A stretch of 64,000 nt of DNA from Adiantum capillus-veneris (lineage: Eukaryota > Streptophyta > Polypodiopsida > Polypodiales > Pteridaceae). A program made the position numbers and the translations under genes. Under the pieces are notes generated by a model. It was not told the origin of the DNA. It was given only the letters and a program-made list of their open reading frames with translations, and searched no databases. The DNA lies in contig CM043956.1 of NCBI GenBank assembly GCA_014529385.2, positions 85,425,721-85,489,720 of the forward strand. The letters are read 5' to 3'. How positions within the stretch are numbered: the first letter of the stretch is position 1; each line of letters opens with the position of its first letter. Shown one piece after another: positions 52,336 to 61,512 of this stretch.

Positions 52336-53997
52336 CAAGAAAAGACACTCTTGGTCGAGGTAAGGAAACTGCTGGAGGCGGGATTCATCTATCCTGTAGA
52401 AACCTCAGAATGGGTGTCACCCGTAGTGGTGATGCCTAAAAAGAATGGTAAGTGGAGGGTCTGTGTTGACTACAAACCACTAAATGCAGCTACAAAGAGA
52501 GACCACTTTCCTCTCCCTTTCTTGGATGAAATTCTGAATGAAGTAGCGGGTTTTGAATGCTATACCGTCTATGATGGTTATTCTGGATACTTTCAAATAC
52601 GCATAGCCTTGGAAGATCAGCTAAAAACCACTTTTATCACGCCATGGGGTTGTTTTGCAGATAGGGTTATGCCATTTGGTCTCACAAATGCACCTGCCAC
52701 ATTCCAAAGATATGTTACATATGTTTTTCAACCATTCTTTGGAACATCCATAAGAGTGTTCATTGATGATTTTTGTATATATAGCTCCTGTATTTCACAT
52801 TTAGAAAAGGTAACTAAAGGTTTGGCCAGGTTGCAGAGCCTAGGTGGGCAATTAAATGTGGATAAATGTCACATTGGGGAGAGTAAAGTCATTCTACTAG
52901 GCCATGAAATTTCAGCAAGAGGTATCAACGTGGACCCAAGTAATGTGTCCTCACTCATAGCCCTACCTTCACCAACGACCGCACGTCAGCTGGTCTCTTT
53001 TCTACAGAAGGTGAGGTACTTAAGTAGACTCATACATCTACTATCACAACTTGTTCTACCACTGCAACAACTCACTCAAAGATCAACTTTCACTTGGGAT
53101 GAGGAAAGTGAACATCACTACAACAAGTTAAAGGAGGTCTTAGCCACTCTGCCACCTAAGTGGGATGAAAAATTCTATGTCACCTCAAGTGTTGGTGATG
53201 ACTCATTGGGGGCTGTGCTACTCCAAAAGGATACGACAACATCTTTCATGAGGCCAATCTACTTCTCTAGTCGAATGATGACAGCAGGAGAGAAAGTTTT
53301 CACCCATGTGGAACACTTAGTCCTAGCTCTTAGATTTGCAACTACAAAGTTTAGGTCATATTTGCTGCGTAAGCAATTTGTGATTCTAACCATGGATGAA
53401 ATATTTCCCTATGTTGTACAACACATGGATGTGTCTGCTAGGATTACGAAATGGCTAGTTCGTCTGCAAGAGTTTGACTACACGATACAGGTAGAAAGCA
53501 CGACAAGGGCAAGTTTGGGGGGACTCATGACCTACCATGTCTTTGAAGGGAAGAAGAAGCAATCTAAGGGAGGAGAAGTCCGATTACCTCTAGTACCACC
53601 GATGGTAGAAGGAGCATACTCTCTCTACTTTGATGGAGCCTACAAGCAAGCGTCTGACAAAGCAGTTGCAGGCATAGTGGTCTTTGATCACAAAGGGACA
53701 AAGGTATTTTCTTTGGGCGAATTGTTAGATTCACATTCTAACAATGAAGCTGAGTATACAGCACTAACCAAGGGTCTTCAATGGTGCGTCTCACAAGGTG
53801 TACAACACCTTAATGTATTTGGGGATGCTCTACTTCTGGTAAGGCAAGTAAATGGAGCATGGACATGCAAGAATCCTAGTTTAAGGACTCACTTAAGTGG
53901 TGTAAAAACCTTGTTGGGTAAGTTTGAAGAAGTTTAAATACACCATATCCCAAGGGCTCAAAACCAAGAAGCAGATGCCCTAGCAAGTGAAAGACTA
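52336..53997 (+). pseudogene. C2 reverse transcriptase, RNase H and second RNase H
   Basis: The frame is open to 53937. RT: GFIYPVETSEWVSPVVVMPK, GKWRVCVDYKPLNAATKRDH, CYTVYDGYSGYFQIRIALED (catalytic Asp present), MPFGLTNAPATFQR, VFIDDFCIYSS (catalytic pair present) and VILLGHEISARGINVDPSNV. The RNase H region has VGDDSLGAVLLQ and FTHVEHLVLALRFATTKFRS. The second RNase H has YSLYFDGAYKQAS, SNNEAEYTALTKGLQW and FGDALLLVRQVNGAW. HHIPRAQNQEADALASE lies beyond a CAA-to-TAA stop. The RT and second RNase H catalytic residues survive, more than in C1. Confidence 0.9.
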
Positions 53998-55374
53998 TAG
54001 GAAGTGGTGGTTGGAGCAATAAAGCTAAAGCTCCCTCTATTTCAAAGCAGTGATGCCTTGCCTGACATCATGCATTTTTTGGAAACAGGAGAATGCCCAT
54101 TAGATTTAACAAAGGGACAGAAGCAATGGCTGATGTGGAAGGCCACAAGGTATCGACTCATCAATGACGGTTTGTAGTGTAAGGGTAAGGACCAAATACT
54201 CAGGATGGTCCCTCTCTCTTAGGAAATCACGGGAGTAATCGCTAGTTGTCACGATGGGGTTTGTGGTGGTCACTTTGCCCTAGACATAACAAGTAGGAAA
54301 ATCTTGCAGGCAGGCTTCATATGGCCTAGCCTCAACTGTGATGTACACCACTGGTGCAAAACGTGTAAGTTGTGTCAAAAGGTTGGCACTAGGTCACTTA
54401 TGCCTGAACCACAGACACCTATTCTCTCATATGGCCCATTTGAAAAATGGGGTATCGATGCCATTGGGCCATTACCTAGGGCCAACTCAGGAAAATTCTA
54501 CATTATCATGGGGGTCGACTACATGACTAGATGGGCAGAGGCTACAACCACCACTAGAATCACAGCGGTAGAGGTAGCTAAATTTATCTACGAGCACATA
54601 TGCTGTAGGTTTGGCACACCTTTAGAGATCATCTCTGATAGAGGGCTAGGTTTTAGAGCAGACTTGGTAGGAGAATAATGCAGAAACCGGGCATTACAAG
54701 GAGGCACTCTTCACCATATTACCCTCAATGTAATGGCCTAGTTGAAAAGGTAAATGGAATGGTTTCTAAAATTATTACCAAGCAGGTAAACAATCATCCT
54801 GGAGACTGGGATAAGTATCTACTGCCAGCTTTATGGGCCTACAGAACTTCATTTCGTACATCCTTGTGATTCACAACCGTATCATCTAGTATTTGGTAAG
54901 GAAGCAATCTTGCCCATTGAAGTGCAACTACAAAGTCTCAGAGTAATGGCAAGCTAGCTTCAACAGCCCAACATGCATTTGAGAGATCACATCATCAACT
55001 TGGAAAGACTGCAGCTGGATAGAGAAGAAGAAATAAATTATTATGCAGCACAAGTAGAGCATAGACGGCTTAGCTTTAACGAGCATCTCCGGAAAAAAGA
55101 ATTGAAGAAAGGAATGTTGGTGCTCCGCTACGACAATCGCTTCGACACGCGCAAGGATAAGAAACTCCTACTCCGATGGGAAGGTCCTTTCATCGTCAGG
55201 AAAAAGTATGCCAATGGAAGCTACCAGCTTATGGAGGCTGATGGAAAACTTCATAAAACCAGGCCTTATTTTCTTCGATTTGACCAGGCTCCACCTATTG
55301 ACATTCCAAATGAGGACACACCATCAGTTGCCACCTCCGACGATAATGATCAAACAGATGAGCTAGAGACATGA
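53998..55374 (+). pseudogene. C2 integrase, several stops
   Basis: Fragments: VVGAIKLKLPLFQSSDALPD; stops near 54175 and 54220; CHDGVCGGHFALD and CKTCKLCQKVG (zinc finger); WGIDAIGPLPRANSGKFYII (Asp); IISDRGLGFRADLVGE (Asp), then a stop and a one-base shift; RRHSSPYYPQCNGLVEKVNG (Glu). The C-terminal tail from 54973 reads HLRDHIINLERLQLDREEEI, KKGMLVLRYDNRF, LLRWEGPFIVRKKY and DKLHKTRPYFLRF-type residues. Relative to C1, a short deletion near KTR removes VNGWRLK. Confidence 0.82.
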
Positions 55375-55384
55375 ATGACTCTAG

Positions 55385-55402
55385 CCAAAAGGGGAGGGCT
55401 AA
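55385..55402 (+). promoter_or_regulatory. C2 polypurine tract
   Basis: CCAAAAGGGGAGGGCTAA directly abuts the TGATGGGGGC start of the 3' LTR. The equivalent is present in C1. Confidence 0.82.
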
Positions 55403-56934
55403 TGATGGGGGCTTTTCACAAGCCAAGCTCCCATACCCCTCTTCTCTCGTCCCCACCCCATGAAAACCCCTCTTAGGGAGGGAGTGATAAAAGGCATTAG
55501 AAAAAGTAAGAAAAAATAAAAGTATGATTATGTAAATATATAACAAAGGTAAAATAGGCCACCTCATGCCTGCGGGGTAGCCCATCCCCACCTTGCCTCC
55601 TTTTTCTTCACTGTTGCCCCGCTGTGTGTCCCTTTTCCTTTCCTCCACTCAAAAGGTCAACCCCCTCTCTCTTCCCCTTGTCCTTTCTCCTTTCTCTCTC
55701 CCCTCAAGCTACCCCACCTCTCACCAATAATGCATTCTAACTCACCAATAATGCACCCTAACTCACATGCAACTTACCCTATCTTCATAAATAGTATACC
55801 CCACCCCCCCTTTCTCTCTCCTATCATATCCCATGACCCAAATACCCCCCTCTCTCTCTAAAGGGCGCCATGTCTCTTGTCTTGTAGCTAAATAACCTCC
55901 CTCACACTCACACACACTCAGTTTCATTGAAAAAGGTGCCCACAGACCCATCCCCACCCGGTGGTTACCTGATTTTTCTTGTGTTCACACACATCTGCAC
56001 ACAGATTCACCTCTGAACACACTCCCCTCTCTCCCCTCTTGTAATTACTTTAGTCTCCATGTCACCTCTCACTTTTTTTCATCAACCCATCTCTCTCTCA
56101 TGAGACTTTTGTTCTGGCACATATACACACAGCCAGACAAGTGGGTCCCACAGTCACATGGCCTATGTAGATAATGATTTCTTCATTTCTAAATTCTATA
56201 ATTTCTCCCCCCTCCTCCCCTGTATAAAGAGGGGTCACCATCACACTAAACACACACAACATCACAAAAGAACACACTATGCACTGTGTGTGCCTAGTGC
56301 ACACACACACACACACACACCATCACCATCACCGCAATCACCATGCTTGTCTTGAGCATGACCTCTACACCCTTGGCTATGGAAGATGAAGGGAAACTAA
56401 ATGAAGGATGATGGCCATAACCCTCGTGCCTGTCTTCGCCATCAACTCCCACCTATCCACCATGTGCTCTACCACTCTCTCTCTTCTCATTCCCCTACCC
56501 TATGCTCCCCATTTCATTGCCTTGTTCTCTAAATAAATATTGAGGTTTTGTGAGTTTGTTTTCTTGCAATGTTTTGCCCATGTGAGGTGTGCGTAATCGC
56601 CACCTAATCTTGTGTTTGGAGTGAGCTTCTGTATGTGTGAAGGGTGTGCGGATTCGCCATCCTTTTGTGATGCCTAAGTACTAAGCCGCTATACCCCCTC
56701 CCTCACTCTCTCTCTCTCTCTCCCTTGATCTCAATTCCTTTCCTCTTCATCATTACTCCCAAGCATCCATCTCTCTTGGATCAAAACTTTGTTATGGTGG
56801 TGTGTTGTTTGAGTCCTAGCCGTTGAAGCTAGGTGGTGCCCTTGTTTGCTTTACCATGACAGGCTCGAGGCGCGCCATTCGGTCCCCAGTGTTTTAGAGG
56901 CCGTCGGGGTTCGGGGTTCGCTTTGCTCCCGTCA
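55403..56934 (+). repeat. C2 3' LTR
   Basis: It begins TGATGGGGGCTTTTCACAAG and ends GCTTTGCTCCCGTCA. A TATAAA box is at 56223-56228 (TGTATAAAGAGGGGTC). CA microsatellites lie near 56301-56320 and CT repeats near 56704-56721. Confidence 0.93.
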
Positions 56935-59160
56935 ACATCACTATCAAAGAATAGGAGTATGCACAAGGTTACGTTCCAAAGGTAGAGCACTCATACAACT
57001 AAACCATATTATAGGTTTTACTTGATTTAATCTTTGTAATTGATTGTATACGTTTTTTAATTCTAAAGTATTATCGGGTTGTTGCAATTGCAGCATAGTT
57101 GTCTGGCACTAACATACTATCAAAACTCATGGAAGCGACTCGAATAGGACACGAAGACACTATCAATCCTGCTTCACATGCCCGACCACTCCAAAATCAA
57201 GGCACGATGTGATACCAATGTTACACTAGTATAATGCCTCTACTAGCATGAGAGGGTCTAGTTGATAGCTCACCTCCTAGTCATGAGAAGAATCGGGCTT
57301 GCACCTCATTCTTGCATCATTTATAATTTGTGGCTTGCCGTCCATGTAGGTCCAATCGTCAGGGTGCTTCAATTGGGAAATCTCCCCCTAAACCCCACTT
57401 TCCGGCTAGAAGGCGGTCGACCTGTTTGTAGCCATTACAAGCTACATGACAAACACCTTGCATATTTTCTAGATCTCATTAATATCGAGTGGATCCATGA
57501 GAGAATGACCGAAGCAAAGGCATGAGGAGAGGACATCAATATCAAAGAATAGGAGTATGCACAAGGTTACGTTCCAAAGGTAGATCACTCATACAACTAA
57601 ACCATATTATAGTTTTTACTTGATTTAATCTTTGTAATTGATTGTATACTTTTTTTAATTCTATAGTATTAGCAGGTTGTTGCAATTGCAAAATAGTTTT
57701 CTGGCACTAACATACTGTCAAAACTCATTCAAGTGACTCGAATGGGGCACGTAGACTCTATCAATCCTCCTTCACACGCCCGACCACTCCAAAATCAAGG
57801 CATGATGTGATACCAATGTTACACTAGTATAATGCCTCTACGAGCATGAGAGGGTCTGGTTGATAGCTCACCTCCTAGTCATGAGAGAATTAGGTGCGCA
57901 CCTCCTTCTTGCATCCTTTATAATTTGTGGCTTGCCATCCATGTAGGTCCGATCGTCAGGGTGCTTCAATTGGGAAGTCTCCCCCTAAACCCCACTTTCC
58001 AACTCAGTCGGCTAGAAGGCGGTCGACCTGTTTGTAGCCATTACAAGCTACCTGATAAACACCTTGCATATTTTCAGATCTCATTAATATCAAGTGAATC
58101 CACGAGTGAATGACCGAAGCAAAGGCGTGAGGAGAGGACATTACTATAAAAGAATAGGAGTATGCACAAGGTTACGTTCCAAAGGTAGAGCACTCATACA
58201 ACTAAACCATATTATAGTTTTTACTTGATTTAATCTTTGTAATTGATTGTATACGTTTTTTAATTCTATAGTATTATCTGGTTGTTGCAATTGCAGAATA
58301 GTTGTCTGTCACTAACATACTATCAAAACTCATGGAAGCGGCTCGGATGGGGCACAAAGACTCTATCATTCCTTCTTCACACGCCCGACCACTCCAAAAT
58401 TAAGGCATAATGTGATACCAATATTACGCTAGTATAATGCCTCTACGAGGACGAGAGGGTCTAGTTGATAGCGCACCTCCTAGTCATGAGAAGAATCAGG
58501 CTTGCACCTCATTCTTGCATCATTTATAATTTGTGGCTTGCCATCCATGTAGGTCCAATCATCAGCGTGATTCATTTGGGCAATCTCAACCTGAACCCCA
58601 CTTTCCAACTCAGTGGCTAGAATGTTACACTAGTATAATGCCTCTACGAGCATGAGAGGGTCTAGTTGATAGCTCACCTACTAGTCATGAGAAGAATCAG
58701 GCTTGCACCTCATTCTTGCATCATTTATAATTTGTGGCTTGCCGTCCATGTAGGTCCGATTGTCAGGGTGCTTCAATTGGGCAATCTCCCCCTGAACCCC
58801 ACTTTCCAACTCAGCGCGGCTAGAAGGCGGTCGACCTGTTTGTATCCATTACAAGCTATGTGACAAACACCTTGCATATTTTCCAGGTCTCATTAATATC
58901 GAGTGGATCCATGAGAGAATGAACAAAGCAAAGGCATGAGGAGAGGACATCACTATCAAAGAATAGGAGTATGCACAAGGGTACGCTCCAAAGGTAGAGC
59001 ACTCATACAACTAAACCATATTATAGTTTTTACTTGATTTAATCTTTGTAATTGATTCTATAGTATTAGCGGGTTGTTGCAATTGCAGCATAGTTTTCTG
59101 GCACTAACATACTGTCAAAACTCATGGAAGCGACTCGGATGGGGCACGGAGACTCTTTGA
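56935..59160 (+). repeat. Tandem array, period about 600 bp (about 3.5 units)
   Basis: Units start with ACATCACTATCAAAGAATAG at 56935, 57533, 58138 and 58947, giving spacings of 598, 605 and 809 bp. The 809-bp unit has an internal tandem duplication of about 198 bp (58424-58621, 58622-58820), and the last unit is cut off near 59160. On the minus strand each unit contains GTAACA followed by TTGGTATCACATCG, which resembles an LTR end followed by an initiator-Met-type PBS. The plus strand correspondingly has TGTTACACTAGTATAATG. Open frames of 60-90 codons here are repeats of each other without a known domain. Confidence 0.85.
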
Positions 59161-59548
59161 GGGTGTCAACCCCAAGAAGTGAACCTATAGAACAAAGCTA
59201 TCTATAGCGCTAGAAAATCTATCACTCTAAACCCAAGAAATTTTCCTATGTCCTGGCTTGCAACTCTCGATCGTCACGCCATTTTGGCACTGAAAAAAAT
59301 TTCAAAATGCAATGGAACTTTATGAGGAAGTCTAAGAGGTTTAGGGGCACTATCCTACCATGTCTGGTTGCAATCCGGCAAGGTACTAAAATCACAATCC
59401 ATCATGATCAAGGTCCTAAAAATTGTAACAAAACTGTCAAGAAAGGTCACCCTATAGTCTAGGAACACTCTCCTATGGTTGAAACATAAAAAAGAAAATC
59501 ATGTATGCACTCAAAATGGCAGACTTATCTTGCAGATAGGCATTCGTA
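59161..59548. other. Unrecognised DNA between array and element E
   Basis: No gene or repeat is recognised. Confidence 0.4.
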
Positions 59549-59641
59549 AACCCTAAAAAAATGTGTCTTCATGGTAAGACAAGGTAAAATTTCCTTAAAC
59601 CCTAAAAAATGTGTCTTCATGGTAAGACAAGGTAAAATTTT
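59549..59641 (+). repeat. 47-bp tandem duplication
   Basis: The phrase AAACCCTAAAAAAATGTGTC plus its continuation through GACAAGGTAAAATTT occurs twice in a row, with a one-base length difference. AAACCCTAAA resembles one telomere unit but is not tandem, so this is not telomeric DNA. Confidence 0.8.
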
Positions 59642-60444
59642 GGGCCACATTGAAAAGATACAAATAATTGTCGCACTACGAAACCAACAAAAATGAAAGA
59701 AGTGCAAGCATTTATGGATTATTGTGGGTATTATAGCCGCTTCGTATACATGTATGTTGTAATAGCTAGGCCTTTCTATGCCCTCATTACTAAGTTTGAA
59801 TGGACGCAAGAATGTGAGCAGGCTTTTCAGAAATTGAAGCAAGGACTAATTTTTGCTCCAATTTTTCAAGCCCCTGATTGGAGCAAGATCTTTCATATTC
59901 ATGTTGATGCATCAGCCTATGCCATAGGGTGCATATTAGCCCAGCTAGGAGAGAAATAAATGGATTTTCCCATTTGCTACTCTAGTAGACAACTGAATGT
60001 GCAGAAAAATTATAGCACTACAGAGAGAGAAGGTCTAGGAATTATATATGTTGTCAAAAATTTCAGACATTACCTTCTTGCAAACAAAGTCATTTTCTTC
60101 ATGGATTACCAAGTACTGTTATATTTGGTAAACAAATCTTTCAACACCGGAAGGATTGTTCACTGGTTTATTTTATTTCTTGAGTTTGATTTCACAATAG
60201 TCGTAAAAGGGGCACTACACACACACGAGCAGATCATCTTTCAAGACTGTTCCATGGGGAAGCACTAGAAGGTTTATTTTATTGCTTGAGTTTGATTTCA
60301 CAATAGTCGTAAAAAGGACACTACACACACACGAGCAGATCATCTTTCAAGATTGTTCCATGGGGAAGCACTAGAAGGTATTGATAATGATCTTCCAGAT
60401 TTGTATATGTTTAACATTGAAATGGTTCCGAGATGGAGTGAAGA
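59641..60444 (+). pseudogene. Element E: RT end and RNase H fragment, relative of element B
   Basis: ILGHI, then MKEVQAFMDYCGYYSRFVYM, ARPFYALITKFEWTQECEQA and PDWSKIFHIHVDASAYAIGC (RNase H Asp). After a stop: MDFPICYSSRQLNVQKNYST, TEREGLGIIYVVKNFRHYLL (Glu) and IFFMDYQVLLYLVNKSFNTG (Asp). A tail with LEFDFTIVVK, EALEGIDNDLPDLYMFNIEM and VPRWSED follows. Every segment parallels B (GYYGRFILFFAEIARPLYKL; VDHQALLYLVNKPCSIGRIT; VDDELPDTSLFIVETIPEWS). The fragment ends where the LTR of element F begins, so F probably inserted in it. A 106-bp tandem duplication disrupts its tail. Confidence 0.82.
60165..60376 (+). repeat. 106-bp tandem duplication in element E
   Basis: Units 60165-60270 and 60271-60376 both run from GGTTTATTTTATT to GGGGAAGCACTAGAA. 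The duplication covers the VIVLEFDFTIVVK to HEQIIFQDC coding region and shifts the frame. Confidence 0.88.
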
Positions 60445-61493
60445 TGTTGGTAAAAGGTCAACCTTTCAACAACACTTCCATAGAGATTCCATAAAGATCC
60501 CTCAAAGATTCCAAATAAAGATGCTGATGAAGTGATGAAGATGAAGATGGATGCTGTAATGTGAAGATACAAGCTCATGGACATCATCAAATATCCCGTT
60601 ATTATCATTTTGAGCCATTACGGCCACTTTTGTAATGTTTACGGGAACTTCATATTTTAAGTCAACAATTGTATTGAGGCCACACATGCTTGTTGGATGA
60701 GCAAAGCCAACTCACGGTGTTGTAATTAAGCTCTATAGAAGCCTAGGGACAAATAAGGTCATTTTGGTCGGACATTAGGTTTTCTAAGGCTTAGTATATA
60801 AGCCAAAACCTAAAGCTTTGTAAAGAGACTTCTAATAAATCTCATATGCCGTGTCGTTGGGAGACTGTGAGAGAGTGTGTCTGTGCGCTACAGGAGCTAC
60901 GGTGGTCGGAATCGTGAACGGAGAGCAGCAGTGTGTTGCTCACGAGGAGAGCTACGCATTGATGCTTACATCACACGCGTTCGTTTGTGTTTTGGCAGAT
61001 TCACCCGCGAGATACTTTTGGAGTTTCGGTGAGTAACCGTTGTCCGTTTTTGCATTTCAGCATATCCACGCAATCAGAGCGAGTAGAGCTACACATTAGG
61101 CACTTTAGTTTTTGGAAACGTCAACTTGTAAAAAGCGGCCAGACATCCTACGCGTTTTCTGCACGCAGGGTCTTGAGTAGGTTTTTTTGGTCACGGACCT
61201 TAGGGAGAGTGGCCTATTGGTGTTGATAGGATATCCCTCAAGTTTCGTAACGTTTTGAGAACGTCTAATGGGCTTTTGGCTTGCGATAGCATCATAGGAA
61301 ACTCTCACATTTGCAGAACCGATGGCATGTAGAGTTGATATCTCTGTAGGAATTAGTCATTAGTTGGTCGAGTAGAGGTTGACACCCTTTGCTTGCTTCC
61401 ACGCGCATGCGGGTCGAGCTTCGTCCTCAGTTGACATTATATGTTAGGTGAGTTCTCGTTATGCTGACGTCTGTCACGGCGTACTAGTCAACA
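60445..61493 (+). repeat. Element F 5' LTR
   Basis: The proposed start TGTTGGTAAAAGG lies exactly where similarity of E to B ends, and the end ACTAGTCAACA is followed by a PBS. The ends form a TGTTG...CAACA inverted repeat. A TATATAA box (60795-60801) and AATAAA (60834-60839) are present. The LTR also contains GACATCCTACGCGT (61142-61155), a half-copy of the palindrome repeated in the leader. Without the second LTR the start is inferred. Confidence 0.65.
60795..60801 (+). promoter_or_regulatory. TATA box of element F LTR
   Basis: TATATAA in TTAGTATATAAGCC, about 350 bp from the proposed LTR start. It is a plausible core promoter. AATAAA lies only 33 bp downstream. Confidence 0.5.
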
Positions 61494-61494
61494 T

Positions 61495-61512
61495 TGGCGC
61501 CACTGCCAGGGA
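61495..61512 (+). promoter_or_regulatory. Element F primer-binding site
   Basis: TGGCGCCACTGCCAGGGA lies one base after the LTR end. It matches the tRNA-Asp-type PBS of element B with three changes. Confidence 0.7.

Larger units (their letters stand above)
48951..56934 (+). mobile_element. Element C2: second Tat-lineage element, 5' LTR truncated
   Basis: It is the same family as C1 in opposite orientation. It runs from a partial 5' LTR (48951-49368) through PBS, upstream ORF, gag, PR, RT, two RNase H domains, IN and PPT to a full 3' LTR (55403-56934). Only the last 418 bp of the 5' LTR remain, and beyond that point lies the inverted arm. The 3' LTR is followed by ACATC in a tandem array, but ACATC is not found at the left end, so the left flank is rearranged. 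Genes carry nonsense codons and deletions different from those of C1. Confidence 0.9.

Noticed and set aside
59549-59641. Telomere-like AAACCCTAAA phrases
   Set aside because: Two isolated units within a 47-bp duplication; no tandem CCCTAAA array.
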